The notes below the pieces were generated by a model that did no database searches, was not told the origin of the DNA, and saw only the letters and a program-made list of their open reading frames with translations. Positions 53,576 to 62,784 of a DNA stretch of 64,000 nt are shown here, piece after piece. Both the position numbers and the translations under genes were made by a program. Every line of letters starts with the position of its first letter. The first letter of the stretch is position 1. Source of the stretch: CAXXXW01 sp963665555 (GTDB lineage Bacteria > Pseudomonadota > Alphaproteobacteria > Thalassobaculales > Thalassobaculaceae). Location of the stretch: positions 1,178,001 to 1,242,000 of the forward strand of contig OY762308.1 of the NCBI GenBank assembly GCA_963665555.2, read 5' to 3'.

Positions 53576-53629
53576 ATGCACCGCGAGCCGGGATATAGTC
53601 CGGCCGGCGCGGGCCTGTCAAGCGGGCGG

Positions 53630-55285
53630 TCAAATCCGCTCGCGGTCGAACTCGGCGCGCCGGCCGCCGCCGTAGCGGGCCAGCGCGCCGGCCGCCCCGG
53701 TCGCGTTGGGGCGCTGGAAAATCCAGTTCTGCCAGGCCGAGAGCCGGCCGAAAATCCGCGTCTCCATGGTTTCCGGCCCGGCGAAGCGCGTGTTCGCCTC
53801 CATGCCCGTCAGCGCGTCGGGCGAGAAGCTGGCGCGCTCCTCCAGGAACAGGCGCAACTCGTCGGCCCAGTCGATGTCGTCCCAGGCGGCGGTGACCAGG
53901 CCGAGCGCCTCGGCCTCGGCCGCGTCCAGCGCCTCCCCCGTCCGCGCCGCCAGCGCCTCGACGCGCGCCGGGTCGCCGAGGAAGCGGGTGGCGAGGCGGG
54001 ACAGGCCGTTCGACATCGGGTGGCGGCCGAAATTCGCCGCCGACAGGACGAGCGCGGCGTCGGGCCGGTTGCCGCCCTCGAAGGCGCCCTCGGCCATGAA
54101 GCTCCGGTCGGCAGCGAACGCGATCTCCGCCAGGAAGCCGGCGAAACAGCCGCCCGGCTCCACCAGGGCCGCGAGCGAGCGCGAGGTGAGGTCGATCCGC
54201 TTCATCGCGCGGGTCCAGAGCAGGACCGTCTCGCGGACCGCCCAGTTGTCGAGATTGGCCTCCAGGAAGCGGTCGTAAGCCATCGCCGCGGCCGGGTCGC
54301 CCTCCGAGCGGAAGGCCAGCGTCCCGACCTCCGGCTCGTTGAAGCGCAGGTGGAGGATGGCGTCGTCGAGTTCGCGGCCGAGGCGGAGCGGCCAGAAACG
54401 GTCCCCCTCGCCCCCGACCGGCGCGCCGGTCCCGGCCGGCGGCGGCGCCTCCGGCCCGAAAACGGTCAGCGTCGCCAGCCGGGCCGCCCGGTCGATCTCG
54501 ACCGCGAGGCTGGAGTAGCGAACCGCGCCGGCCTCGAAGCGCCGCTCCAGCGGGCCGAGCGCGATCCCCGCCGCGCCGGAAGGCCGGTCCGAGGCGGCGG
54601 CGAATTCGGCCGCGCGGCGCGCCACGGCGTCCTCGAAGCGCGAGGGCGGGACGATCTCGTCCACCAGCCCCCATTCCAGCGCCCGCCGGCCGCGCGCGCC
54701 CTCTTCCGTCGAGCAGAGGATGTCGGCCCGGTCGCGCCGGACCTTGCGCTTGTCGGTCACGCGCGTGATCCCGCCGGTGCCGGGCAGCACGCCCAGCAGC
54801 GCCACCTCCGGCAGCGAGACGGCGGAGGAGCCGTCGTCCACCAGCAGGATGCGGTCCGCCGCCAGCGCCAGTTCGTAGCCGCCGCCGGCGCAGGCCCCGT
54901 TCACCGCCGCGATGTAGCGCTGGCCCGACCGCGCGCTCGCGTCCTCCATGTCGTTGCGGGTCTCGTTGGTGAACTTGCAGAAGTTCACCTTGTGGCCGTG
55001 GGAGGCGCCGGCCAGCATCCGGATGTTGGCGCCGGCGCAGAACACCCTGTCCTTGCCGGAGCGCAGGACCGCCGCGCCCACTTCGGGATGCTCGAAACGC
55101 AGGCGCTGGATCGCGTCGCGCAGTTCGATGTCGACGCCGAGGTCGTAGGTGTTGAGCTTCAGCGCGTAGCCGTCGAACAGGCCGGCGCCCTCGTCCACGT
55201 CCAGGACCAGGCTGGCGACCCGGCCGTCGATCTCGATCCGCCAGTGGCGGTAGCGGGACGGATCGGTCTCGAAGTCGATGCGCAT
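53630..55285 (-). CDS. boxC: Benzoyl-CoA-dihydrodiol lyase (2,3-epoxybenzoyl-CoA dihydrolase)
   Basis: Opens the ring of 2,3-epoxybenzoyl-CoA in the aerobic box pathway. The 551 residues match BoxC in length and pattern: MRIDFETDPSRYRHWRIEID, LKLNTYDLGVDIELRDAIQR, CAGANIRML, KVNFCKFTNETRNDMED, AVNGACAGGGYELALA and LPEVALLGVLPGTGGITRVT, two crotonase-like halves. It follows livK after 84 bp with a hairpin. boxA, boxB and benzoate-CoA ligase are not in the window. Confidence 0.95.
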   Translation of the reverse strand: MRIDFETDPSRYRHWRIEIDGRVASLVLDVDEGAGLFDGYALKLNTYDLGVDIELRDAIQRLRFEHPEVGAAVLRSGKDRVFCAGANIRMLAGASHGHKVNFCKFTNETRNDMEDASARSGQRYIAAVNGACAGGGYELALAADRILLVDDGSSAVSLPEVALLGVLPGTGGITRVTDKRKVRRDRADILCSTEEGARGRRALEWGLVDEIVPPSRFEDAVARRAAEFAAASDRPSGAAGIALGPLERRFEAGAVRYSSLAVEIDRAARLATLTVFGPEAPPPAGTGAPVGGEGDRFWPLRLGRELDDAILHLRFNEPEVGTLAFRSEGDPAAAMAYDRFLEANLDNWAVRETVLLWTRAMKRIDLTSRSLAALVEPGGCFAGFLAEIAFAADRSFMAEGAFEGGNRPDAALVLSAANFGRHPMSNGLSRLATRFLGDPARVEALAARTGEALDAAEAEALGLVTAAWDDIDWADELRLFLEERASFSPDALTGMEANTRFAGPETMETRIFGRLSAWQNWIFQRPNATGAAGALARYGGGRRAEFDRERI

Positions 55286-55318
55286 GTCGTCCCTTCCCTC
55301 GCCCCGTAACGCCGCGAC

Positions 55319-55344
55319 GGCCCGGCGCGGGAGCGCGCCGGGCC
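55319..55344 (-). promoter_or_regulatory. Intercistronic hairpin between livK and boxC
   Basis: GGCCCGGCGCG (55319-55329) pairs with CGCGCCGGGCC (55334-55344) as a perfect 11-bp stem with a 4-nt loop, 25 bp past the livK stop. No T-run follows on the minus strand. It probably stabilises livK mRNA or attenuates read-through into boxC. Confidence 0.55.
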
Positions 55345-55369
55345 GCCGGGCGGGCGTTCGGACCGCCGG

Positions 55370-56572
55370 TTACTTCAGCAGCGTGGGCGCCCACTTCCCG
55401 TCGTCGCCGACGACGCTGACGCTGTAGAAGCCGGGAACGTCCCCGTTGGCGTCGAAATCGACCGAGCCGGAGGCGCCCTCGTAGTCGATCGCCTTGCCGG
55501 CGGCGAGCGCGGCCTTCGCCCTGGCCCACTCGTTCGGCCCGACGACCTCCCCGCCCTTGGCGTTGATCATGGTCAGCCCCCTGGCGATCGACGCGCCGTC
55601 GGCCGCGCCGGCGGCCTCGATCGCCAGCGCGATCATGAAGGTCGCGTCGTAGCCGTTGATCGCGTAGGACGCCTGCGGGTCGTTGCCGGTGGCGGCGTAG
55701 GCCTCGGCGAAGACCTTGTAGGCCGGCTCCTCCGGGTCGGCCGCCGCCTTGGTCAGCCAGATGTTGCCGCGCAGCGTGTCCGCGCCCAGCTGGTCGATCA
55801 CCGACTGGTCGATCATGCCGTCGGCGCCGATGAACTTGCCGAACGCGCCGGTCTCCAGGCTGTTCTTGAGGATCGTGATGCCGGAGCCGCCGTAATAGGC
55901 GAACAGCGCCAGCGCCTCGGCCCCGCCGGCGCCGAGCGTCGAGACCTCGGCGCGGTAGGACGCCTTGTTCGGCTCGTGCACCTGGTTGGCCTGGATTTCG
56001 CCGCCGAGTTCGTCGAACACGCGCGCGAACACGGCCGCGATGCCGGCGTTGTAGTCGTCGTTGGCGTAGGTCATCGCCAGCCGGCGGAAGCCCAGCGTCT
56101 CGTAGGCGTAGCGCGCCAGCGTGGCGCCCTGGTAGGCGTCGGAGGGAACGACGCGGAACACCAGCCCGTTGTCCTCCAGCTCCGAGATCGACGGCGCGGT
56201 CGCCGAATCCGACACCGACGGGATTCCGGCCGGGATCGTCACCGACTGCGTCATCGCGTTGGTGGCGCCGGAGCAGTTCGGCCCGACGATGGCCACGACG
56301 CGATCCACGTTGACCACCTTGTTGCCGGCGTCGACGGCCGCCTTCGGATCGCACTGGCTGTCGCCGGGGACCATGACCAGCATGTCGCCGCCGAGCACGC
56401 CGCCGTTCTCGTTCACATGGGCCGCCGCGAGCGCGCGGCCCGCCATGATCGGCGCGACCAGTTCGGCGATCGGGCCGGTGATGCCGCCGACGGAGCCGAT
56501 CTTGATCTCGGCCGCCTGGGCCGGCGCGACGGCCAGCGCGCCCAGCGCGGCCGCGGCAAGCAGTTTCCTCAT
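55370..56572 (-). CDS. livK: Liv-type ABC transporter substrate-binding protein
   Basis: Periplasmic binding protein of the branched-chain amino acid/aromatic acid class. The 400 residues start with a signal peptide (MRKLLAAAALGALAVAPAQA), then IKIGSVGGITGPIAELV, AAAHVNENGGVLGGDMLVMV and GPNCSGATNAM. The ATG overlaps the livM stop (ATGA). With boxC directly downstream the ligand is more likely benzoate or a related aromatic acid than leucine; this is inference. Confidence 0.9.
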   Translation of the reverse strand: MRKLLAAAALGALAVAPAQAAEIKIGSVGGITGPIAELVAPIMAGRALAAAHVNENGGVLGGDMLVMVPGDSQCDPKAAVDAGNKVVNVDRVVAIVGPNCSGATNAMTQSVTIPAGIPSVSDSATAPSISELEDNGLVFRVVPSDAYQGATLARYAYETLGFRRLAMTYANDDYNAGIAAVFARVFDELGGEIQANQVHEPNKASYRAEVSTLGAGGAEALALFAYYGGSGITILKNSLETGAFGKFIGADGMIDQSVIDQLGADTLRGNIWLTKAAADPEEPAYKVFAEAYAATGNDPQASYAINGYDATFMIALAIEAAGAADGASIARGLTMINAKGGEVVGPNEWARAKAALAAGKAIDYEGASGSVDFDANGDVPGFYSVSVVGDDGKWAPTLLK

Positions 56573-57570
56573 CGCGGTTCTCCTCTCGTTCGGTCCGGCC
56601 GCGCCGGGGCGGGCCGCGTTTCCGGCAGCAGCCCTTGCGGCCGGCGTTGCAGGATCAGTTGCAGGATCAGGCCGATCAGGAAGATCCTGACATAGGCGGA
56701 GCGTACCTGAAGATTGCCGAGCTCCCAACCGAAAACGGAAATCGAGTCGGGCAGCAGGCCCGACAGGACCTGCGTCGCGGACCACACGACCCACAGCAGG
56801 AAGGCGCCCAGCACCGCGCCCGCGTTGTTGGCCGAGCCGCCGGCGATCAGCATCACCCAGACCAGGAAGGTCGCGGTCAGCGGGTCGCTCACCTGCGGGT
56901 CGATCTGCTTCAGGTACTGCGCCAGCAGCGCCCCGCCCAGCCCCATCAGCGCCGCGCCGAGGACGAAGGCCTCGACCCGCCGGCGCTCCACGTCCTTGCC
57001 GGCGGCGGCGGCGGCCTCCTCGTTCTCCCGGATCGCCGTCATCGCCCGGCCCCAGGGCGAGACCCGCGCGCGCTCCAGCAGCCAGTACACGACCGCGACG
57101 ATGGCGAGCACCATGAGCAGGAAGCACACCGCGTTCCACGGCTGCGCCAGGTCCTCGAACGCCTTGGGGACGCGGCTCACGCCGCGCGGCCCGTTGGTGG
57201 CCCAGAGTTCGTTCTTGAAGACCAGGCGCAGGATTTCGGCGATGCCGATGGTGGCGATCGCGAGGTAGTCCGAACGCAGCCGCACGCACACCCGCGCCAC
57301 GCCCCAGGCGACCAGCGCCGACAGCGCCATCGCCGCCGCCATCGCCACCGGGATCGGCGCCTCGATGCCGCCGATATGCCGGGCCGACACCGGCGTGGTC
57401 AGCAGCGCCTGCGTATAGGCGCCGACCGCCAGGAACCCCGCGATCCCGGCGTTGAACAGGCCGGTGAAGCCCCACTGGATGTTGAGGCCGAGCGCGAGGA
57501 CGGCGTAAATCCCGCCCATCGACGCCAGCGCGACGGCGTAGATCGCGTAGCCGTAAAGCGCCTCGCTCAA
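56569..57570 (-). CDS. livM: Liv-type ABC transporter permease LivM
   Basis: Inner-membrane permease. The 333 residues from TTG 57570 (GGAGGCGG upstream) include GLNIQWGFTGLFNAGIAGFL, LRSDYLAIATIGIAEILRL, the coupling loop SPWGRAMTAIRENEEAAAAA and LKQIDPQVSDPLT. The TTG start overlaps the livH stop as TTGA. It overlaps livK by 4 bp downstream. The C-terminus ends in an Arg-rich tail. Confidence 0.93.
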   Translation of the reverse strand: MSEALYGYAIYAVALASMGGIYAVLALGLNIQWGFTGLFNAGIAGFLAVGAYTQALLTTPVSARHIGGIEAPIPVAMAAAMALSALVAWGVARVCVRLRSDYLAIATIGIAEILRLVFKNELWATNGPRGVSRVPKAFEDLAQPWNAVCFLLMVLAIVAVVYWLLERARVSPWGRAMTAIRENEEAAAAAGKDVERRRVEAFVLGAALMGLGGALLAQYLKQIDPQVSDPLTATFLVWVMLIAGGSANNAGAVLGAFLLWVVWSATQVLSGLLPDSISVFGWELGNLQVRSAYVRIFLIGLILQLILQRRPQGLLPETRPAPARPDRTRGEPR

Positions 57571-58454
57571 AACCGCCTCCCCCGGAACAGCCCCTGGGGC
57601 CGCCAGATCAGCATCGCCACCATGATGGCGAAGGCGACGCCGGCCTTGTAGCCGGGATTGAGCAGCGGCTCCGTCCCGATCCAGGGATAGGCGCTCAACT
57701 CCTCGGCGACGCCGATGACCAGCCCGCCCGCCATCGCGCCGTAGGGCTTGCCGATGCCGCCCAGGATCGCGGCCGCGAACATCGGCAGCAGCAGCTTGAA
57801 GCCCATCATCGTCTCGACATGCGTGTCGATGGCGAGGAACACCCCCGCCGCCACGGCGAGCGCCGCGCCCAGCATCCAGGTGACGCGGATCACCAGTTCG
57901 GTGTCGATCCCGGTCACGCGGGCGAGGTCCGGGCTGTCGGAGACCGCGCGCATCGCCTTGCCGATCCGGGTCCGCGTCAACAGGAGGTGGACCGCGAACA
58001 TCAGCAGCGTCGCGCCGGCGATAATCGCCAGGTGCTTCGGCGGCAGGCGCAGCGGGTCGAGCCACGCCACCGGCCGCTGGATGCCCCGCACCATCGGCTG
58101 CAACTGCACGCCCCAGACGAACTGGATCGCCGAGCGGATCATCAGCATCAGCCCGAAGCTCGCGATCACCGACACGATCGGCGGCGAGTTCCTGAACGGC
58201 CGGTAGAACACCCGGTCCACGCCGACCGCCAGCGCGGCCGCCGCCGCCATCGCCGGCAGGGCGGCCAGCAGCGGGTGCCAGCCCGTCGCCAGCACGACCG
58301 ACAGCGTGACATAGACGCCGAAGGTCATCGTGTCGCCATGGGCGAAATTGGCGAAGCGCAGGACGCCGAAGGTCAGCGAAACGCCGATGGCGCCGAGCGC
58401 GTACACGCAGCCCAGCACGATTCCGGGCATCAGGTAGAAGTTGACGAAATCCAT
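57567..58454 (-). CDS. livH: Liv-type ABC transporter permease LivH
   Basis: Inner-membrane permease. The 295 residues start MDFVNFYLMPGIVLGCVYAL and contain GVLRFANFAHGDTMTFG, the coupling loop TRIGKAMRAVSDSPDLARVT, and GFKLLLPMFAAAILGGIGKP. It starts 11 bp after livF and overlaps livM by 4 bp. Confidence 0.94.
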   Translation of the reverse strand: MDFVNFYLMPGIVLGCVYALGAIGVSLTFGVLRFANFAHGDTMTFGVYVTLSVVLATGWHPLLAALPAMAAAAALAVGVDRVFYRPFRNSPPIVSVIASFGLMLMIRSAIQFVWGVQLQPMVRGIQRPVAWLDPLRLPPKHLAIIAGATLLMFAVHLLLTRTRIGKAMRAVSDSPDLARVTGIDTELVIRVTWMLGAALAVAAGVFLAIDTHVETMMGFKLLLPMFAAAILGGIGKPYGAMAGGLVIGVAEELSAYPWIGTEPLLNPGYKAGVAFAIMVAMLIWRPQGLFRGRRF

Positions 58455-58465
58455 CGCGCCCGCCG

Positions 58466-59176
58466 TCACGCCCGCGCGCCCAGGAACATGCGCGCGACCT
58501 CGCGGTCGGCCAGCAGGTCGCGCCCGGCGCCCTCGATCCGGTTCTCGCCGTCCACCAGGACATAGGCGCGGTCGGCGATGCCGAGCGCCTGGCGGGCGTT
58601 CTGCTCGACGATCAGGATCGGCACGCCGGCGGCGGCGATCCGCGCGACGGTCTCCAGGATTTCGCCCCGGTAGCGGGGGCTGAGGCCGGCGGTCGGCTCG
58701 TCCAGCATCAGCAGCCTCGGCTCCGGCATCAGCGCGCGGCCCATCGCCACCATCTGGCGCTGGCCGCCGGAAAGCGCGCCGGCCGGCCGGCGCCGGTTCT
58801 CCGCCAGGTCCGGGAACATGGCGTAGATTTCCTCCATGCGCGGGCGGAAATCGTCGCGGCGCGTGTAGGCCCCCATTTCGAGGTTCTCCGCCACGCTGAG
58901 CGTCGGGAACACATTGTCCACCTGCGGCACGTAGCACACGCCGAGGCGCGCCATCCGCTCCGGGGCGAGGTTGGCGATGTCGCGCCCCTCCAGCCGGACG
59001 CGGCCGGCGGAGACGTTCACCATGCCGAAGACCGCCTTCATCGCCGTCGATTTGCCCGCGCCGTTGGGGCCGATCACCGCCACCGTCTCGCCCGGATCGA
59101 CCCGGAGCGAGACGCCGCGCAGCACCGGGGTCTCGCCGTATCCGGCCTCCACCTCCTCCAGCGCCAGGACGCTCAC
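58466..59176 (-). CDS. livF: Liv-type ABC transporter ATPase LivF
   Basis: ATPase. The 236 residues from GTG 59176 show VEAGYGETPVLRGVSLRV, Walker A IGPNGAGKSTAMKAVFG, Q-loop YVPQVDNVFPTLSVAENLEM, signature LSGGQRQMVAMGRAL, Walker B LLMLDEPTAGLSP and the switch His region replaced by VEQNARQAL as usual in LivF. The GTG overlaps the livG stop (GTGA). Confidence 0.95.
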   Translation of the reverse strand: MSVLALEEVEAGYGETPVLRGVSLRVDPGETVAVIGPNGAGKSTAMKAVFGMVNVSAGRVRLEGRDIANLAPERMARLGVCYVPQVDNVFPTLSVAENLEMGAYTRRDDFRPRMEEIYAMFPDLAENRRRPAGALSGGQRQMVAMGRALMPEPRLLMLDEPTAGLSPRYRGEILETVARIAAAGVPILIVEQNARQALGIADRAYVLVDGENRIEGAGRDLLADREVARMFLGARA

Positions 59177-59934
59177 GCCGCCCCGCCGCCGAAATAGGCG
59201 TCGATCACGCGCTCGTCGGCGCGGACCTCGGCCATCGCGCCCTGGGCGAGGACGCGGCCCTGGGCGAGCACGATCACCGGGTCGCAGAGTTCGGCGACCA
59301 GGTCCATGTCGTGCTCGACGATGCAGAACGTGTAGCCGCGCTCGGCGTTGAGGCGGCGGATCGCTCCCACGATACGGCGCATCAGCGTCGGGTTCACGCC
59401 GGCCCCCGGCTCGTCCAGCAGGACCAGCCGCGCGTCGGTCATCATGGCGCGGCCGAGTTCGAGGAGCTTCTTTTGCCCGCCGGACAGGTCGGCGGCCAGC
59501 ATGTCGCGCGCGCGGTCGAGCTCCAGGAGCTCCAGCGTCTCCCCGGCGCGGCGGCGGATCGCGTCCTCCCGCGCCCGCACGCGGCCCGGCGCGATCCAGT
59601 TCAGGAAAATGTTCTCGCCCGGCTGGGCCGGCGCGGCCGCCATCAGGTTCTCCATGACCGTCAGCTTGCCGAACTCCTTGGGAATCTGGAAGGTCCGCAG
59701 CACGCCGAGCGCGTAGAGCCGGTGCGGCGGCAGGCCGGAGATGTCGCGGCCGTCCAGCACGATCCGCCCGGAGGTCGCCGGCGCGGAGCCGGCGATCGCG
59801 TTGAAGATGGTGGTCTTGCCGGCCCCGTTCGGCCCGATCAGGCCGGTGATCGACCCCTCCGCGATCTCGAAGGAGCATCCGTCGACCGCGACCACGCCCC
59901 CGAACCGCTTGACGAGATTCTCGACCGCCAGCAC
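59173..59934 (-). CDS. livG: Liv-type ABC transporter ATPase LivG
   Basis: ATPase. The 253 residues from GTG 59934 (GGGGAG upstream) show VENLVKRFGGVVAVDGCSF, Walker A GPNGAGKTTIFNAIAG, FGKLTVMENLM, signature LSGGQKKLLELGRAM, Walker B LVLLDEPGAGVNP and switch VEHDMDLV. First gene of the livGFHMK-boxC operon; its promoter should lie in the 94 bp shared with the divergent pyrF. Confidence 0.95.
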   Translation of the reverse strand: MLAVENLVKRFGGVVAVDGCSFEIAEGSITGLIGPNGAGKTTIFNAIAGSAPATSGRIVLDGRDISGLPPHRLYALGVLRTFQIPKEFGKLTVMENLMAAAPAQPGENIFLNWIAPGRVRAREDAIRRRAGETLELLELDRARDMLAADLSGGQKKLLELGRAMMTDARLVLLDEPGAGVNPTLMRRIVGAIRRLNAERGYTFCIVEHDMDLVAELCDPVIVLAQGRVLAQGAMAEVRADERVIDAYFGGGAA

Positions 59935-60028
59935 GCCGTCCGCTCCCCTCGACAGCCGCCGCCTTCCCGCGCCATATAACCGCGGGCGGCGGCGGCGGAC
60001 AAGCGCCGCGCCGAACGGGAGGCCGGCG

Positions 60029-60985
60029 GTGGACGGAACCGGGACGGGGCATTTCGGCGACCGGCTGATCGCGCGGACGCGCGCGCTCGGGCATCCGCTC
60101 TGCGTCGGCCTCGACCCCTGGCTCGACCGGATTCCGCCGCCGTTCCGCGACGGCCCGATGGCGCCGGGCGACCCCCGGACCGCGGCGGCGGTCGAGCGCT
60201 TCCTCGCCGCCGTCGTGGACCGGCTGGAGGGCCGGGTCGCCATCGTCAAGCCGCAGTCGGCGTTCTTCGAGCGGATGGGCTGGCGCGGCGTCCGGGCGCT
60301 GGAGGCGACATGCCGGCGCGCCCGCGCGCGCGGCCTGCTCGTCCTGCTCGACGCCAAGCGCGGCGACATCGGCTCGACCGCCCGGGCCTACGCGGAGGCC
60401 GCGCTGGCGCCCGACGGCCCGGCCGCGGCCGACGCCGCGACCGTCAGCCCCTTCCTCGGCCGCGATTCGCTGGCGCCCTTCGTCGAGGCGGCGCGGACGG
60501 GCGGCCGCGGCCTGTTCGCGCTGGCCAGGACCAGCAATCCCGGCGCCCGCGACTACCAGGACCTCAAGGTGGGCGAGGCCGGCGGCGAAACCCTCTCGGA
60601 GCGGATCGCGCGGTCGCTGGCGGAAACGGCCGAGGCGCTGCGCGGGCCGGAGACCGGCTGGTCGTCGCTGGGGATTGTCGTTGGCGCGACCTTCCCGGAA
60701 CAGGCCGAAAGGCTGCGCGAACGCCTGCCGCGCGCGCCCTTCCTGGTCCCGGGCTACGGGGCGCAGGGCGGCGGGGCGGACGACGCGGTGCGCGCCTTCC
60801 CGCCCGGGCCGGCCGGGCCGGAGGGCGGGATCGTCGCCTCCTCGCGCGCGATCCTGTTCCCGCCGGAAGGCGGGGCCGGCAGCGCGGCCGCCTGGGAGGC
60901 CGGCTTCGACGCCGCGCTGGACGCCGCCATCGACGGCCTGCGCGAGGCGCTGGCGCGGCGGGGCCGCCGGGATTCGACGGGTTGA
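60029..60985 (+). CDS. pyrF: Orotidine 5'-phosphate decarboxylase (PyrF type 2)
   Basis: Final step of UMP synthesis. The 318 residues from GTG 60029 (GGGAGG upstream) fit the longer type-2 subfamily: HPLCVGLDPWLDRIPPPF, AIVKPQSAFFERMGW, catalytic LLDAKRGDIGSTARAYAEA with the Asp-Lys-x-x-Asp set, TVSPFLGRDSL, and the phosphate loop VPGYGAQGGGADD. Divergent from livG. Confidence 0.94.
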   Translation: MDGTGTGHFGDRLIARTRALGHPLCVGLDPWLDRIPPPFRDGPMAPGDPRTAAAVERFLAAVVDRLEGRVAIVKPQSAFFERMGWRGVRALEATCRRARARGLLVLLDAKRGDIGSTARAYAEAALAPDGPAAADAATVSPFLGRDSLAPFVEAARTGGRGLFALARTSNPGARDYQDLKVGEAGGETLSERIARSLAETAEALRGPETGWSSLGIVVGATFPEQAERLRERLPRAPFLVPGYGAQGGGADDAVRAFPPGPAGPEGGIVASSRAILFPPEGGAGSAAAWEAGFDAALDAAIDGLREALARRGRRDSTG

Positions 60986-61068
60986 AACCGGGCCGGGCGT
61001 GTGCATGTATGGGCGCGGCGCGGCCGGGAGAGGCCGGGTCCGAGCGACCGGAAAAGGGACACCGAACG

Positions 61069-61518
61069 ATGAACACGTTGTTTCGCGCGGCCGCGCTGGC
61101 GGCCTTGCTGGCGGCCGGCGCCGCGTTCTCCGGCCCCGCCCAGGCGGCCTACTCGGCGACCAGCCTCGAAGCGAACATCATGAACAGCTGCAAGGACTTC
61201 GCGCTCGCCACCGACGGCGTGTTCTCGGCGAAGTGCAACGAGCAAAACGACGACGGCGACATCGTTCTCAACGACACCTCGTTCGACATCGACACCACGC
61301 TCGGGGTCAAGTACGATTCCTACGGGAACCCGGAACCGGACTGGAACGGGACCGACATTTCGTCGGTGTGCAACCACAAGCTCGGTTTCTATTTCTTTAA
61401 CGACCGCATCCACCTCGACTGCGATGTGCTCGACGCCAACCAGATCGTTCGGGGCTTCCGGTACGGGAGTTTCAACAACAAGTTCGAGAACGACGACGGC
61501 GAGCTGGACGAGCGCTGA
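61069..61518 (+). CDS. Small secreted protein resembling cyanovirin-N (CVNH) lectins
   Basis: 149 residues with a clear signal peptide (FRAAALAALLAAGAAFSGPA then QA). The mature part has four Cys as two pairs, C41-x14-C56 and C101-x16-C118, in repeats MNSCKDFALATDGVFSAKC and SVCNHKLGFYFFNDRIHLDC. This internal duplication with one disulfide each, and D/N-rich turns ending near NDDGEL, is the CVNH pattern. Such lectins bind high-mannose glycans. ATG 61069 follows AAAAGGGA. Similarity is by pattern only. Confidence 0.55.
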   Translation: MNTLFRAAALAALLAAGAAFSGPAQAAYSATSLEANIMNSCKDFALATDGVFSAKCNEQNDDGDIVLNDTSFDIDTTLGVKYDSYGNPEPDWNGTDISSVCNHKLGFYFFNDRIHLDCDVLDANQIVRGFRYGSFNNKFENDDGELDER

Positions 61519-61590
61519 CCGCCGCGCGGGCGCGGCGCCGACCCGGCCGGCGCCCGCCTCGCCCGGAACGGCCGCGGGAGAGTCGCGCGC

Positions 61591-62784
61591 ATGAAGATCG
61601 ACGCCATCGAGACCGTCCGCCTCGAAGAGTTCCCCAACCTGCTGTGGACCCTTGTCCATACCGACGAGGGCCCGACCGGCCTCGGCGAGACCTTCTACGG
61701 AGCGGGATCGGCGGAGGCCCATATCCACGGGATCGTCGCGCCGCTGCTGCTGGGCCAGGACCCGCGCCTCATCGCGCGCCACCATCCGAAGCTGGTCGGC
61801 TATGTCGGCTTCACCGGCGCGGGCGCGGAGCAGCGCGGGCGCTCGGCGGTGGACATGGCGCTGTGGGACATCTGGGGCCAGGCGACGGGCCAGCCCGTCC
61901 ACCAGCTGCTCGGCGGCGCGGTCCGCGACGACATAAGGGTCTACAACACCTGCGCCGGCTACCGCTATGTGCGCAAGGCGGACGGCCAGGGCACGCGCAA
62001 TTTCGGCCTGTCCGGCTCGGAAGGCCCCTACGAGGACCTCGACGCTTTTCTGAACTCCGCCGACGAACTGGCTCACTCCCTTTTGGAAATGGGCATCGAC
62101 GGCATGAAAATCTGGCCGTTCGACTTCGCGGCGGAGGCTTCGGGCGGCCGCTACATCTCGGCCGCCGACCTCGACGGGGCGCTGGAGCCTTTCGCCAAAA
62201 TCCGCCGCGCCGTGGGCGACCGGATGGACGTGATGGCGGAGATGCATTCGCTGTGGGACCGGCCCCAGGCCGTGCGCATCGCCCGCGCGCTGGAGCAGTA
62301 CGAGCCGTTCTGGGTCGAGGACCCGGTCTTCATGGACCACCTGGCGTCGCTCGACGAGGTGGCGCGGGCGACCACCTGCCCCATCGCGGTCGGGGAGACG
62401 CGCGGCGGCGCGGCCGATTTCCGCTACCTGCTCGAACTCGACAGCCTGGGCCAGATCATCATGGACGTGGCCTGGTGCGGCGGGATCACCGAGGCGCGCA
62501 AGATCGCCCACATGGCCGAGCCGTGGCACATCCCGGTCGCGTTCCACGACTGCACCGGCCCGGTGACGCTCGCCGCCTCCACCCACCTCGCGCTGGCCAG
62601 CCCGAACTGCCACATCCAGGAGATGGTGCGCGCCTTCTATTACGGCTGGTACGGGGAGCTGGTGACGGACCTGCCGCCGGTCGAGCGGGGCCGCATCCGC
62701 GCGCCCGACGCGCCGGGCCTCGGCCTCGCCCTGCAGCCGGGCGTGACGAAGCGCGCCGACTGTACGGTCCGCCGCAGCGCGTGA
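61591..62784 (+). CDS. Enolase-superfamily protein (mandelate racemase/muconate lactonising type)
   Basis: Sugar-acid dehydratase or racemase. The 397 residues show a capping domain opening MKIDAIETVRLEEFPNLLWT, barrel Lys in GIDGMKIWPFDFAAE, and metal ligands in DVMAEMHSLWDRP, FWVEDPVF and IAVGETRGG; VAFHDCTGPVTLAA holds the C-terminal general-base His. The K-I-W and H-D arrangement suggests the mandelate racemase subgroup; substrate unknown. Convergent with nadK. Confidence 0.88.
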   Translation: MKIDAIETVRLEEFPNLLWTLVHTDEGPTGLGETFYGAGSAEAHIHGIVAPLLLGQDPRLIARHHPKLVGYVGFTGAGAEQRGRSAVDMALWDIWGQATGQPVHQLLGGAVRDDIRVYNTCAGYRYVRKADGQGTRNFGLSGSEGPYEDLDAFLNSADELAHSLLEMGIDGMKIWPFDFAAEASGGRYISAADLDGALEPFAKIRRAVGDRMDVMAEMHSLWDRPQAVRIARALEQYEPFWVEDPVFMDHLASLDEVARATTCPIAVGETRGGAADFRYLLELDSLGQIIMDVAWCGGITEARKIAHMAEPWHIPVAFHDCTGPVTLAASTHLALASPNCHIQEMVRAFYYGWYGELVTDLPPVERGRIRAPDAPGLGLALQPGVTKRADCTVRRSA

